A stretch of 64,000 nt of DNA from an uncultured Nitrosomonadales bacterium (lineage in GTDB: Bacteria > Pseudomonadota > Gammaproteobacteria > Burkholderiales > Methylophilaceae), in NCBI GenBank assembly GCA_913048465.1, contig CAJWVO010000004.1, positions 1 to 64,000 on the forward strand. The letters are read 5' to 3'. The translations under genes were made by a program, and so were the position numbers. How positions within the stretch are numbered: position 1 is the stretch's first letter; each line of letters starts with the position of its first letter. The notes beneath the pieces were generated by a model, which worked only from the letters and a program-made list of their open reading frames with translations, was not told the DNA's origin and searched no databases. Shown in pieces: positions 45,369 through 54,404 of the stretch.

Positions 45369-45914
45369 ATGAAAAATTTAATAATAGTCACAATATTTGC
45401 ATTTATAACTTGTATTGCACATGCAGAGGAACTAAAAATTGGAATTGTAGACGTTAATAAGATATTGAAAGATGCGCCACAAACTCTCTCAGCAAATAAA
45501 AAATTAGAAAAGGAGTTTAGCTCAAGAACCTCAAAATTAAAAGAAAAGGTAACTGCATTACAATCTGATGAAAAGAAATACCAAAAAGAATCATTAACCA
45601 TGTCTGATGATCAGAGAGAAAAAGCTGAAAAAAGTCTACAACAAAGAAGAATTGAGATTCAAAGAAATGAAAGAGAGTTAAGAGAGGACATGGATTTTAG
45701 AAGAAGGGAAGAAATTGGAGACCTTCAAGAAAAAGTAAATGCTACTATTGATAAAATTGCTCAAGATGAAAAGTATGATTTAATTCTTTACAACGGAATT
45801 GCTTTCGCAAGCACTAAAGTTGACATTACAGAACAAATTATCAAAGCGCTTGGTGGTGGTAGCTCTCCAAAAAAAGATGAACCTACTAAGTCGAAGAAAG
45901 ATGCAAAAGAATAA
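45369..45914 (+). CDS. skp: Periplasmic chaperone Skp/OmpH
   Basis: Skp holds unfolded outer-membrane proteins on their way to BamA. The 181-residue protein has a signal peptide cut near AHA/EEL, the start segment [16 protein letters not shown], a long central helical hairpin rich in Lys and Glu (about 45-125), and a Lys-rich tail longer than in E. coli (ending KSKKDAKE). A good Shine-Dalgarno AGGAG lies six bases before ATG 45369. The lpxD start lies in its last codons. Confidence 0.92.
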   Translation: MKNLIIVTIFAFITCIAHAEELKIGIVDVNKILKDAPQTLSANKKLEKEFSSRTSKLKEKVTALQSDEKKYQKESLTMSDDQREKAEKSLQQRRIEIQRNERELREDMDFRRREEIGDLQEKVNATIDKIAQDEKYDLILYNGIAFASTKVDITEQIIKALGGGSSPKKDEPTKSKKDAKE

Positions 45915-46890
45915 ACGATCAGTTGATGAAATTACTTCTTTAATAAACGGAAAGGCCTCAAAAAAAGGCCTTTTTGTTTGCGGTCTAAATTCATTAGATT
46001 TAGCAGAAAAAAGTGACATATCCTTTTTTGTTAGAAATAAAAAAAACTTACCTCAATTAGTTAGTACAAAAGCTGCTGTAGTAGTATTAAAACAAAATGA
46101 TATTAATTTTTGCAAAACAAATTATATTGTTGTAGATGATCCATATTTAGCATTTTCAAAGTTATCAAATATTTTTGATAATAGAAAAAAAATAATTCCT
46201 TGTACAAAAGAATCTGTAAAAATAGGAATAAATTCCAATGTGCCAAAGTCTACGTTTATTGATGATTTCGTAGTTATTGGGGACAATGTAAGAATTGGAG
46301 AAAATGTATCAATCTATCCTGGTGTGAAAATAGAAAATAATATTGAAATTGGAGACAATTCAATCATCCACCAAAATGTTGTTATTAAGGAAAATACTAG
46401 AATTGGTCAGAATTGTACTATTTTTGCAAATGCGACTATTGGAACAGATGGTTTTGGTTATGCGTCTGATAAAAATAAATGGGTAAAGATTAATCAGTTA
46501 GGTTCTGTTGTTATTGGGGATTTTGTTGATATAGGTTCAAATACAACAATAGACAGAGGAGCTTTAAAGAATACCATTATTGAGGACGGTGTAAAAATTG
46601 ATAATCAGGTTCAAATTGGACATAACTGTATTATTTCAAAAAATACCATAATTGCAGGGTGTGTTGGTATTGCAGGAAGCACTATTATTGGCGAAGGTTG
46701 CAAAATTGGAGGTGCGGCTATGATTTTAGGCCATTTAAATATAGAAAGAGAAACAACAATATCTCCAGGAACGATGATAGCTAGCTCAATAAACAAAAAA
46801 GGGAATACGTACACTGGCTTTTTTCCATTTTTTGAGAAAAAGGACTGGATTAAAGTTACAATGTTCTTAAAAAGATTATTAAGAAAGTGA
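45901..46890 (+). CDS. lpxD: UDP-3-O-acylglucosamine N-acyltransferase LpxD
   Basis: LpxD adds the second hydroxyacyl chain in lipid A synthesis, from acyl-ACP. The 329-residue protein has the N-terminal uridine-binding domain and a left-handed beta helix of hexapeptide repeats from about 100 to 300 (e.g. [20 protein letters not shown]), with the catalytic His in QIGHNCII. The frame is open to 45799 inside skp, but the LpxD-like sequence starts at ATG 45901, overlapping the skp stop. A terminator-like hairpin falls in codons 17-25. Confidence 0.95.
   Translation: MQKNKRSVDEITSLINGKASKKGLFVCGLNSLDLAEKSDISFFVRNKKNLPQLVSTKAAVVVLKQNDINFCKTNYIVVDDPYLAFSKLSNIFDNRKKIIPCTKESVKIGINSNVPKSTFIDDFVVIGDNVRIGENVSIYPGVKIENNIEIGDNSIIHQNVVIKENTRIGQNCTIFANATIGTDGFGYASDKNKWVKINQLGSVVIGDFVDIGSNTTIDRGALKNTIIEDGVKIDNQVQIGHNCIISKNTIIAGCVGIAGSTIIGEGCKIGGAAMILGHLNIERETTISPGTMIASSINKKGNTYTGFFPFFEKKDWIKVTMFLKRLLRK
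45951..45973 (+). other. Terminator-like hairpin in the first codons of lpxD
   Basis: AAAGGCC (45951-45957) and GGCCTTT (45967-45973) can form a 7-bp stem with a 9-base A-rich loop, followed by TTG TTT. It begins 36 bases past the skp stop codon. As the last part of the T run pairs in the stem, it is a weak terminator at best; it could trim skp messages or reduce lpxD expression. It codes for KASKKGLF. Confidence 0.5.
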
Positions 46891-47345
46891 GTTTTGATAT
46901 GCAGTTGGATATCCATGAAATTTTAAATCATTTGCCTCATAGGTATCCATTTGTCTTGATTGATAGAGTTACTGATCTTAAGTTAAATGAAGAGATAACT
47001 GCTTTAAAAAATGTAACTATTAACGAGCCATTTTTCCCAGGCCATTTTCCATATCATCCGGTAATGCCAGGTGTTTTAATAATTGAAGCAATGGCGCAAG
47101 CTGCAGCTGTCTTATCATTTAAAACGATGAATGTTCTTCCATCGGAGGATTCAGTTTATTACTTTGCTGGTATAGATAATGTAAGATTCAAAAAACCAGT
47201 TTCACCAGGCGACCAGCTTGTTTTGAATGTCAAAATTGACAGAGTCTTGAAAGGCATATGGAAATACAAAGCTCAAGCTATAGTTGACGATCAAATAGTT
47301 GCCGAAGCTGAAATGATGTGTATCTTAAAAAATATCCAAAAATAA
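46887..47345 (+). CDS. fabZ: 3-hydroxyacyl-ACP dehydratase FabZ
   Basis: FabZ dehydrates 3-hydroxyacyl-ACP in fatty-acid elongation. The 152-residue hot-dog-fold protein has [29 protein letters not shown] with the catalytic His, and IEAMAQAA with the catalytic Glu. The start is probably GTG 46887, overlapping the lpxD stop as GTGA; ATG 46899 is four codons on. Its place between lpxD and lpxA is standard and balances lipid A against phospholipid synthesis. Confidence 0.97.
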   Translation: MSFDMQLDIHEILNHLPHRYPFVLIDRVTDLKLNEEITALKNVTINEPFFPGHFPYHPVMPGVLIIEAMAQAAAVLSFKTMNVLPSEDSVYYFAGIDNVRFKKPVSPGDQLVLNVKIDRVLKGIWKYKAQAIVDDQIVAEAEMMCILKNIQK

Positions 47346-48119
47346 ATGTCAAAAAATATTCATCCAACTGCTATTATTGAAAATGGTGCTGATCTTCATC
47401 CATCTGTAAAGATTGGTCCTTACACAATTATTAACAAAAATGTATCAATTGACGAGAATACAATTATTGGGTCACATGTAGTCATTGATGGTGTAACTTC
47501 AATTGGTAAAAATAATAATATTTTTTCTCACAATAGTATTGGTCAAGCCCCTCAAGATAAAAAATACAATAACGAAGAAACAAAGCTCAAAATAGGAGAT
47601 TCAAATACGATAAGAGAGTTTTGCACTATTAATACTGGAACAGTTCAAGACACTGGAATTACCAGAGTAGGATCTAATAATTGGATTATGGCTTATGTAC
47701 ACATTGCTCATGACTGTGTTGTTTCAGATAATGTAATAATGGCAAACAACTCATCTTTGGCGGGCCATGTAGAGGTTGGTGATTTCTCAATACTTGGAGG
47801 CTTCACACTAGTTCACCAGTTTTGTAAAATTGGTTCACATATTATGTCTGCAGTTGGGACTAAAGTCTTTAAAGACATCCCAGATTTTTTAATGGTACAT
47901 GGAGAAAAAGCATCACCAAGTGGACTAAATATTGAGGGTTTAAAAAGAAGAGACTTTTCTTTAGATGACCTTAATGAGTTAAAAAAGGCATATAAAATTA
48001 TTTACAGAGAAAATAATACTGTGGATGAAGCCCTAAAAGTATTAGCTCGGTCTAATAATAAATATATTATTAAGTTATCTAAATTTATCAAATCATCCCA
48101 AAGAGGAATAGTGCGATAA
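47346..48119 (+). CDS. lpxA: UDP-N-acetylglucosamine acyltransferase LpxA
   Basis: LpxA starts lipid A synthesis by moving a 3-hydroxyacyl chain from ACP to UDP-GlcNAc. The 257 residues are mostly hexapeptide repeats forming a beta helix, with the catalytic His in MAYVHIAHDC, the NNSSLAGHVEVGD stretch and a C-terminal helical domain with GLKRRDFS. The ATG follows the fabZ stop codon without a gap, and lpxB follows in the same way. Confidence 0.97.
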   Translation: MSKNIHPTAIIENGADLHPSVKIGPYTIINKNVSIDENTIIGSHVVIDGVTSIGKNNNIFSHNSIGQAPQDKKYNNEETKLKIGDSNTIREFCTINTGTVQDTGITRVGSNNWIMAYVHIAHDCVVSDNVIMANNSSLAGHVEVGDFSILGGFTLVHQFCKIGSHIMSAVGTKVFKDIPDFLMVHGEKASPSGLNIEGLKRRDFSLDDLNELKKAYKIIYRENNTVDEALKVLARSNNKYIIKLSKFIKSSQRGIVR

Positions 48120-49244
48120 ATGAAGATTGCCTTTGGTATCGGTGAGCTATCAGGTGATATTTTTGCAGCTTCTTTAATCAAACATATAAAATCAAACTAT
48201 CCCAATATACAAATTATTGGTATTACTGGTCCTAATTGCTTTAAACAAGGCTTATTTTCAAAATTCAATATCAGCAGCCTTTCAAAAAGAGGTTTCTTTG
48301 AAGTCTTATACAATCTGAGAAAATTAACCAAATTTAGAAGAGAGTTTTTAGATTATTTACATACCGAAAAACCTGATATATACATCGGTATAGATGCCCC
48401 TGATTTTAATTTTTTTGTCGAAAAAAGACTTAAATCTAAAAATGTAAAAGTTTTTCATTATGTCTGTCCATCTGTTTGGGCTTGGAGGTCATCGAGAATA
48501 AAAAAATTTAATTCATATTTTGATCATTTATTTACAATATTTTTTCACGAAAAAAGGTTTCTAAATGAATTTGGTTATAAAAAACATACCTACGTAGGCC
48601 ATCCACTTGCAAATGAGATATCTTTTAAACCTGATTATAAAAAATCAATTGAAAAGCTCAAAATTGATCACAAAGGAAAAATTGTCGCTTTATTACCAGG
48701 AAGCAGGAACTCAGAAGTATTATGGAATACGGAAGTATTAATTGGAACAGCGGAGAAGTTATCAAAAAAATATAGTAATTTATTGTTCCTTATCCCTGTT
48801 ACATCAAAAGAAAACCTTATTTTTATAAATAAAAAAATTAATGATTTAAATTTACAAAATATCAAAACCATTCACGGTCATTCACATGACATTCTTAATG
48901 CTAGTGACATTGCAATCATCGCTTCTGGTACCGCAACTCTTGAAGCAGTTTTTTATAAAACACCCTTGGTCGTTTTTTATAGATTGTCATCAATTTCATA
49001 TTGGATTTTTAAATTACTCCTGAAATCAAAATTTATTAGCTTGCCAAATATCCTTAGTGGAAAAAGTATTGTCCCAGAATTAATTCATAAAAAAGCCAAT
49101 ATTGAGAATATATCCTATGAAATTGAGAGGTTGTTAAAGGAAAGCAATTTAAGAAAAAACCAGATTGAAGAATTTAAAAAAATTCACAAACAGCATATGT
49201 TAAATACCAATGAATTGATATGTAAAAAGATATTTTCTAAATGA
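48120..49244 (+). CDS. lpxB: Lipid-A-disaccharide synthase LpxB
   Basis: LpxB joins UDP-diacylglucosamine and lipid X to give the tetraacyl disaccharide of lipid A; it is a GT-B, family 19 glycosyltransferase at the inner membrane face. The 374-residue protein has GELSGDIFAASLI, the IDAPDFNF and CPSVWAW motifs, LLPGSRNSEV and ASGTATLEAVFYKTPLVV near the donor site. It follows lpxA directly and overlaps rnhB by four bases (ATGA). Confidence 0.97.
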   Translation: MKIAFGIGELSGDIFAASLIKHIKSNYPNIQIIGITGPNCFKQGLFSKFNISSLSKRGFFEVLYNLRKLTKFRREFLDYLHTEKPDIYIGIDAPDFNFFVEKRLKSKNVKVFHYVCPSVWAWRSSRIKKFNSYFDHLFTIFFHEKRFLNEFGYKKHTYVGHPLANEISFKPDYKKSIEKLKIDHKGKIVALLPGSRNSEVLWNTEVLIGTAEKLSKKYSNLLFLIPVTSKENLIFINKKINDLNLQNIKTIHGHSHDILNASDIAIIASGTATLEAVFYKTPLVVFYRLSSISYWIFKLLLKSKFISLPNILSGKSIVPELIHKKANIENISYEIERLLKESNLRKNQIEEFKKIHKQHMLNTNELICKKIFSK

Positions 49245-49780
49245 AGATAGGTATTGATGAAGTTGGTCGCGGATGTGTAGCAGGACCGGTTGTTGCAGCA
49301 GCTGTCGTTATAGATGAATCTTTTGATGTTCTTGTCTCTGATTCCAAGCTTTTATCTGCTAAACGAAGAGAATATCTTGATAAAGAAATTAAAAAAAAAT
49401 GTTTAGACTTCTCCATATCCGTAATAAATTCAAAGATTGTAGATGAATTAAATATTCATAAAGCTTCTTTGTTTGCCATGGAACAAGCATATATTAATTT
49501 ACGTCATCAATCTGGTTCAATTAAATGTGATGGAAAATTTACTCCAAAAATTGATGGTGTAGTAGCTCATGTTAACGGGGATAAGTTGTATACTGAGATC
49601 AGCGCGGCATCCATTATTGCAAAAGTTTACAGAGATCATTTAATGAATCATATTTCATTAAAATATCCCAAATACCATTTTGATAAACATAAAGGTTATT
49701 TAACTAATCTGCATTTAAAGGCAATAGAGCAGTATGGCTCATGCAATATTCATAGACTTACTTTTAAGCCTTTTAGTTAA
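49241..49780 (+). CDS. rnhB: Ribonuclease HII
   Basis: RNase HII cuts at single ribonucleotides in DNA and starts their repair. The 179-residue protein has GIDEVGRGCVAGPVV with Asp6 and Glu7, the DSKLLSAKRRE segment, CDGKFTP in the position of the IDGN motif, and ISAASIIAKVYRD. The N-terminus is trimmed to the bare domain. It is coupled to lpxB, and its stop codon overlaps the stop of the convergent RsmI-like gene within the palindrome TTTTAGTTAACTAAAA (49771-49786). Confidence 0.94.
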   Translation: MKIGIDEVGRGCVAGPVVAAAVVIDESFDVLVSDSKLLSAKRREYLDKEIKKKCLDFSISVINSKIVDELNIHKASLFAMEQAYINLRHQSGSIKCDGKFTPKIDGVVAHVNGDKLYTEISAASIIAKVYRDHLMNHISLKYPKYHFDKHKGYLTNLHLKAIEQYGSCNIHRLTFKPFS

Positions 49781-50477
49781 CTAAAAAAATACCCGGCTTC
49801 TTTTCAAACTCAACATTTGTTTTCTGCCAACCTTTAATTGAATTTGTAAGGATAGATTCAGAGTCACCATTTATATCATAAGCTATGCATACTAAATTTT
49901 CAGCATTTAAACTTTCTAATAAAAATTGGAATGTTTCTAAGTTTCTGTGAGGTGTTTCAATAAAGATAAAAGTTTTTTTTGACCTTTTAATTTCTATAGC
50001 CAAATTACTTAAATATTTTTTTCTTTCATTTTTGTCAATCGGAAGATAACCAACAAATTCAAAGTTCTGTCCATTACATCCTGAACAAGCGAGTGATGAT
50101 AGAACTGATGATTCTTGAGCAATAGTTTTTACTTTTATATCATCGAAATGACACTTAAGAACTAATTCCGATCCTGGATCAGCTACTCCAGGGAGGCCAC
50201 AATCAGAAATTAATCCAACGTCACTACCTGATTTTAGAATGCCTAATATTCCTTCATAATTCAATTGTACATTTTTGTTATTTTCATAGAGTTTAAGCTC
50301 TTGAAGAGATGTATTTAATTCAAGTTTTTTTAAAGAATTTCTTGCTGGTTTCTTATTTTCAACCACAAAGTGTTGAATATGTTTAACTTTTTCTTTTTGC
50401 TTTAGAGTATAGAAATCATCTAAATCTTCATTCAGGGGAGTGGGTATAACGTACAAACCTCCATTTTTGTCTGTCAT
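49773..50477 (-). CDS. RsmI-like SAM-dependent methyltransferase (tetrapyrrole-methylase fold)
   Basis: A 234-residue protein of the tetrapyrrole methylase fold, in the second RsmI-like family that betaproteobacteria carry beside maf. Typical parts are LYVIPTPLNE, VGLISDCGLPGVADPGS, SGCNGQNFEFVGYLP and FIETPHRN. One usual motif differs: the GPSS turn that contacts SAM in relatives reads QESS here (AQESSVLSSLA). Its substrate is not known to me, although true RsmI modifies C1402 of 16S rRNA. It is coupled to maf by TAATG. Confidence 0.8.
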   Translation of the reverse strand: MTDKNGGLYVIPTPLNEDLDDFYTLKQKEKVKHIQHFVVENKKPARNSLKKLELNTSLQELKLYENNKNVQLNYEGILGILKSGSDVGLISDCGLPGVADPGSELVLKCHFDDIKVKTIAQESSVLSSLACSGCNGQNFEFVGYLPIDKNERKKYLSNLAIEIKRSKKTFIFIETPHRNLETFQFLLESLNAENLVCIAYDINGDSESILTNSIKGWQKTNVEFEKKPGIFLVN

Positions 50478-51055
50478 TAGATAATTTTTTCGTCCATTAG
50501 AATTTTGGATATCTTGATAAGCGGCAGTCCAATAATGGATGTTGGATCATCATTTTTAATACTTTCAAGCAAGGTTATTCCATGAGATTCAGATTTGATG
50601 CTACCAACACAAAAATAGGGCTCATCCTTCTTTAAATATTTATCTATCAGATCATCAGTGAGTAGTTTGTATTTGGCTTCAAATTCTGTATAGTCTGAAA
50701 TCACTGTCTGATTATTATTATTAAATACACAAAATGCACTATAAAATTTAACTACTTTTCCACTTAGAAATTGCAACTGTTTAAATGCATTTTCATATGT
50801 CATTGGTTTCTGAAGGATAATATTTTCTACCACGGCGGTTTGATCGCAACCAATAACAATTGAGTTAGTGTCCGATAATGCTGCAATTTTTTTTGCTTTT
50901 TCTTCAGATAGTCTAAGAGCCATATTAATAGGGGATTCATTATCTCTTTGACTCTCTTCAATTTCAGGTGAGATGAATTCAAAGTCAGAAACAATTCTTT
51001 TAAGCAATTCTTTCCTATAAACTGATGAGGATGCTAGAATTATTTTTGTTTCCAT
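50477..51055 (-). CDS. maf: Maf-family nucleotide pyrophosphatase (YceF-like)
   Basis: Maf proteins hydrolyse non-canonical nucleoside triphosphates; the YceF group prefers 7-methyl-GTP. The 192-residue protein has ILASSSVYRKELLKRI, the acidic SPEIEES, IGCDQTAVVENIILQKP with the catalytic Asp and SIIGLPLIKISKIL at the end. Its position near yceD/rpmF agrees with the YceF type, though here the pyruvate carboxylase genes are placed between them. It lies 12 bases after pycB. Confidence 0.9.
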   Translation of the reverse strand: METKIILASSSVYRKELLKRIVSDFEFISPEIEESQRDNESPINMALRLSEEKAKKIAALSDTNSIVIGCDQTAVVENIILQKPMTYENAFKQLQFLSGKVVKFYSAFCVFNNNNQTVISDYTEFEAKYKLLTDDLIDKYLKKDEPYFCVGSIKSESHGITLLESIKNDDPTSIIGLPLIKISKILMDEKII

Positions 51056-51067
51056 AAAATCTAATAA

Positions 51068-52900
51068 TTAAGCTTGTATCTCAATTAAAGTAACATCGGG
51101 AGATATGCTTTGTCCTTTGGTAATATGTATTCCAACCACAGTACCAGATTTAGGTGCTTGGATTTCATTTTCCATCTTCATCGCTTCAATTACAATGAGC
51201 GAATCACCGGCACTAACGTGGTCGCCAACATTTACCTTGATATCGATAACGGTTCCTGGCATAGCAGTTGTCACACAGCCATCATGTGTTGGTCTTAAAT
51301 TACCCCCTGATTTTGGAGCACCTGAAGTGGTTTTGGAAGCTTCATTATTGCCCACTTCAACCATATCCAATGCCTCAATGAGAACTTCTTCAGAAATGCC
51401 ATCTACAACAACATGATATGGCTTTTCATGCTGGCCTGGATTACCTGAGCCAGTGAGTTTAATGTGATAAGTTTCCCCGTGAAGCGTTACATTGAATTCA
51501 GACGGGGCATATTTAGGTGCGCTTGATTTGGACTCTTCTATATCGAGTAGCTCCTCAGGCTCTAGTGTTCCTGCATTTCTTTCTTTAAGGAATGTATTTG
51601 CTAGATCTGGGAACATAGCATAAGTTAATAGATCTTCTTCAGATTTTGCAACATCCTCACATTTTACTTTTAGGTTATTGATTTCTGGCTTCAACTTGTC
51701 TGCTGGTCTACAAGTCATTGGCTTTTCATCACCGATAGCTTTTTTCAAAACCTCTTGATTGATCTCACCCAAGGCTTTACCATACTCGCCTAAAAAGTAA
51801 TTTTTAACTTCATTAGTAATTGATTTATATCGTTCACCCGTAATAATATTTAATGCTGCTTGAGTTCCAACAATCTGTGACGTTGGGGTAACAAGAGGAG
51901 GGTATCCTAAATCTTTTCTAACATTAGGAATTTCAGCGAGCACCTCATTCATTTTATCTAAAGCGCCTTGGTCTTTTAATTGGCTGGATAAGTTAGAAAT
52001 CATCCCACCTGGAACTTGATTAATTAAGACTCTGGGATCAAGACCAGTAAATTCAGATTCAAATTGCCAATATTTTTTTCTAACATCTTTTAAATATGAA
52101 GTAATGTTTTCAATTTTATCTAACTGAACTCCTGTTTCATAACCAAGCTCATTTAGTCCTGCGATGACAGATTCTGTTGTTGGGTGACTTGCTCCTTCTG
52201 AGAAGCTTGAGTTGCATGTGTCAATCATAGTCGCCCCACATTCAACAGCAGCAAATAAGTTAGCCGTTGCTAAACCAGAAGTGGCGTGACTATGAATATG
52301 AATAGGTAATGAAACTTCTTTAGAAATACTTGTAACTAAATCTTTTGTTGATTTTGGAGTCAGTAAGCCAGCCATATCTTTAATAGCTAAGCTATCCGCA
52401 CCATGATTTTCAATTTCTTTTGCAAGGCCAGTAAAGTAGTCAACATCATGAAGAGGTGAGGTGGTGTAGCTTATTGCCACTTCCGCATGTTTTTTATATT
52501 TTTTTACTGACTCTAATGAAGTTTGAATATTCCTTAAATCATTCATCGCGTCAAAAATTCTGTAAACATCCACACCGTTGTCAGCCGATTTTTTCACGAA
52601 AAGATCTACTACATCATCTGAATAATGTCTGTATCCAAGAAGATTTTGACCGCGAAGTAACATTTGAATCCTGCTATTAGGTAAAGCATGTCTTAATTTT
52701 CTAAGCCTTTCCCATGGATCTTCTCTTAAATATCTCACACATGCATCAAAAGTAGCACCACCCCAGGCCTCAACTGACCAAAATCCGAGATTATCGAGCT
52801 CACTACAAATAGGGAGCATATCCTCAGTTCTTAATCTGGTTGCAATATGGCACTGATGACCATCTCGTAAAACTAATTCTGTAATATCAATTTTTTTCAT
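51068..52900 (-). CDS. pycB: Pyruvate carboxylase subunit B (carboxyltransferase and biotin carrier)
   Basis: A 610-residue protein with an HMGL-like carboxyltransferase barrel (about 1-300; LRDGHQCHIATRLRT, VEAWGGATFDAC), the PYC/OADA conserved domain, and a C-terminal biotinyl domain with the biotin Lys in IEAMKMENEI. Such proteins are either oxaloacetate decarboxylase alpha or pyruvate carboxylase B. The adjacent biotin carboxylase gene and the absence of oadB and oadG here favour pyruvate carboxylase, which makes oxaloacetate from pyruvate to refill the citric acid cycle. Confidence 0.87.
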   Translation of the reverse strand: MKKIDITELVLRDGHQCHIATRLRTEDMLPICSELDNLGFWSVEAWGGATFDACVRYLREDPWERLRKLRHALPNSRIQMLLRGQNLLGYRHYSDDVVDLFVKKSADNGVDVYRIFDAMNDLRNIQTSLESVKKYKKHAEVAISYTTSPLHDVDYFTGLAKEIENHGADSLAIKDMAGLLTPKSTKDLVTSISKEVSLPIHIHSHATSGLATANLFAAVECGATMIDTCNSSFSEGASHPTTESVIAGLNELGYETGVQLDKIENITSYLKDVRKKYWQFESEFTGLDPRVLINQVPGGMISNLSSQLKDQGALDKMNEVLAEIPNVRKDLGYPPLVTPTSQIVGTQAALNIITGERYKSITNEVKNYFLGEYGKALGEINQEVLKKAIGDEKPMTCRPADKLKPEINNLKVKCEDVAKSEEDLLTYAMFPDLANTFLKERNAGTLEPEELLDIEESKSSAPKYAPSEFNVTLHGETYHIKLTGSGNPGQHEKPYHVVVDGISEEVLIEALDMVEVGNNEASKTTSGAPKSGGNLRPTHDGCVTTAMPGTVIDIKVNVGDHVSAGDSLIVIEAMKMENEIQAPKSGTVVGIHITKGQSISPDVTLIEIQA

Positions 52901-52903
52901 AAT

Positions 52904-54322
52904 TTACATACCTTCATGTGCGGCAATAGCAGCCGATATAGCAGCAGCGATAACATCTGGTGGAAGTTCGTCGTTAAAATCAGTTAATTCAGGGTGAGAT
53001 GTTACAAAGGAAGTATCAAATTCCCCTTCTTTAAAACTTTCGTTATTTAAAATCTCTAAATAATATGGGATTGTTGTTTTTACTCCATAAATAACAAGAT
53101 CATCAAGAGCACGATTTCCACGCTGAACAACATCTTGCCAAGTGAGTGCCCAAACAGTTAATTTGGCACACATCGAGTCATAATATGGTGGAATAACGTA
53201 ACCAGTATAAATGGATGCATCTGTTCGAACCCCAGGGCCCCCAGCTGCATAATATCTGGTTATTTTACCAAAAGAGGGTAAAAATTCTTGTTTTGGATCC
53301 TCAGCATTAATCCTAAACTCAATAGCAAAACCACGAAAATTAACATCTTCCTGTTTGAACCTTAATTGATGACCAAAAGCAATTCTAATTTGTTCTTGAA
53401 CAATATCAATTCCAGTTATAGATTCGGTAATTGTATGTTCAACTTGTAATCTGGTATTCATTTCCATGAAATAGAAATTATCATCTTGGTCGAGAAGGAA
53501 TTCTACAGTGCCCGCATTTTCATAATTAACTGCCTTAGCAGCTTTCACGGCTAGGCTACCAATATAATCTCTTTGTTCATTTGATAATTGTGGGGAAGGA
53601 GCTATTTCAATAAGCTTTTGGTTTCTTCGTTGAATAGAACAATCCCTCTCAAATAAATGAATAGCGTTTCCATGAGAGTCTGCCAAAATTTGAACTTCAA
53701 TATGCTTTGGAGATACAACACACTTTTCCATGAATAATTCAGGATTTCCGAATGCTTTCGTAGCTTCTGATATTACACGATCATAATTAGAAACTAATTC
53801 CTTGTCGTTATCACATCTTCGGATACCTCGCCCACCACCACCATTTGTGGCTTTTAGCATGACCGGATAACCAATTTCATTTGCTAAAGATTGAGCCTCT
53901 TCAAGATTGTTAATATTTCCATCACTACCAGGCGTTACAGGAACCCCAGCTTCAATCATGGCTTTTCTAGCTTGTATTTTGTCACCCATCTTGTGAATGA
54001 TAGAGCTTTCAGGACCAATAAACTTAATACCTCGTTTTGCACAAATGGCGGCTAATTCAGGATTTTCAGATAAAAAACCATAACCTGGATGAATTGCATC
54101 ACATCTGGCTGTAACTGCAATATTGACAATTCTGTGCGCGTTTAAATAACCTTTTAACGGGTCATCGCCAACAAAATATGACTCATCAGCTTTTTTAACA
54201 TGTAAGGCATGTCTGTCCGCATCAGAGAAAATAGCCACACTTGTAATGCCCATTTCTTTGCAAGCGCGAATAATACGCACAGCAATTTCCCCACGGTTTG
54301 CAATTAAAATTTTATTAAACAA
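52904..54322 (-). CDS. pycA: Pyruvate carboxylase subunit A (biotin carboxylase)
   Basis: A 472-residue ATP-dependent biotin carboxylase: IANRGEIAVRIIRA, the ATP-grasp motif KATNGGGGRGIRRC, PKHIEVQILAD, and FMEMNTRLQVEHTITE with the catalytic Arg/Glu. It is slightly longer than AccC at the C-terminus. Paired with the biotin-carrying pycB four bases away, it should act in a two-subunit pyruvate carboxylase and not in fatty-acid synthesis, although a shared role with AccB cannot be excluded. The start codon is TTG at 54322. Confidence 0.87.
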   Translation of the reverse strand: MFNKILIANRGEIAVRIIRACKEMGITSVAIFSDADRHALHVKKADESYFVGDDPLKGYLNAHRIVNIAVTARCDAIHPGYGFLSENPELAAICAKRGIKFIGPESSIIHKMGDKIQARKAMIEAGVPVTPGSDGNINNLEEAQSLANEIGYPVMLKATNGGGGRGIRRCDNDKELVSNYDRVISEATKAFGNPELFMEKCVVSPKHIEVQILADSHGNAIHLFERDCSIQRRNQKLIEIAPSPQLSNEQRDYIGSLAVKAAKAVNYENAGTVEFLLDQDDNFYFMEMNTRLQVEHTITESITGIDIVQEQIRIAFGHQLRFKQEDVNFRGFAIEFRINAEDPKQEFLPSFGKITRYYAAGGPGVRTDASIYTGYVIPPYYDSMCAKLTVWALTWQDVVQRGNRALDDLVIYGVKTTIPYYLEILNNESFKEGEFDTSFVTSHPELTDFNDELPPDVIAAAISAAIAAHEGM

Positions 54323-54339
54323 ATCGTTTGTCCGTAAAA

Positions 54340-54369
54340 TTGATTGAATTTTGAATTTTTGATTATATC
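54340..54369 (+). promoter_or_regulatory. Candidate promoter for the yceD-rpmF-plsX-fab operon
   Basis: TTGATT (54340-54345) and TATATC (54364-54369) are 18 bases apart in the 82-base gap before yceD; transcription would begin near 54376. The match is moderate, and the region is so A+T-rich that other boxes are possible. Confidence 0.35.
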
Positions 54370-54370
54370 A
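54362..54370 (-). promoter_or_regulatory. Extended -10 promoter for pycA-pycB-maf
   Basis: On the minus strand the sequence is TGATATAAT, a perfect -10 box with the TGn extension. Transcription would begin near 54355, 33 bases before the TTG start of pycA. No convincing -35 box is present, as expected for this promoter type. Confidence 0.5.
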
Positions 54371-54404
54371 TGTGAGATATATATCCTAATAACTTTAGCA
54401 CTTT

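Noticed and set aside
46611-46916. A 101-codon open frame on the minus strand opposite lpxD
   Set aside because: It mirrors the regular hexapeptide-repeat codons of lpxD and has no recognisable protein features.
49771-49786. 16-base palindrome TTTTAGTTAACTAAAA as a bidirectional terminator
   Set aside because: The hairpin would be short and purely A/T apart from one G-C pair, and no T run follows on either strand; it mostly reflects two facing stop codons.
51105-51416. A 103-codon open frame on the plus strand
   Set aside because: It lies wholly opposite the biotinyl-domain region of pycB, a well-supported gene, and shows no domain, signal or ribosome-binding site.
51068-54322. Sodium-pumping oxaloacetate decarboxylase
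   Set aside because: The membrane subunits (oadB, oadG) are not present, while a biotin carboxylase gene is adjacent; pyruvate carboxylase explains the pair better.
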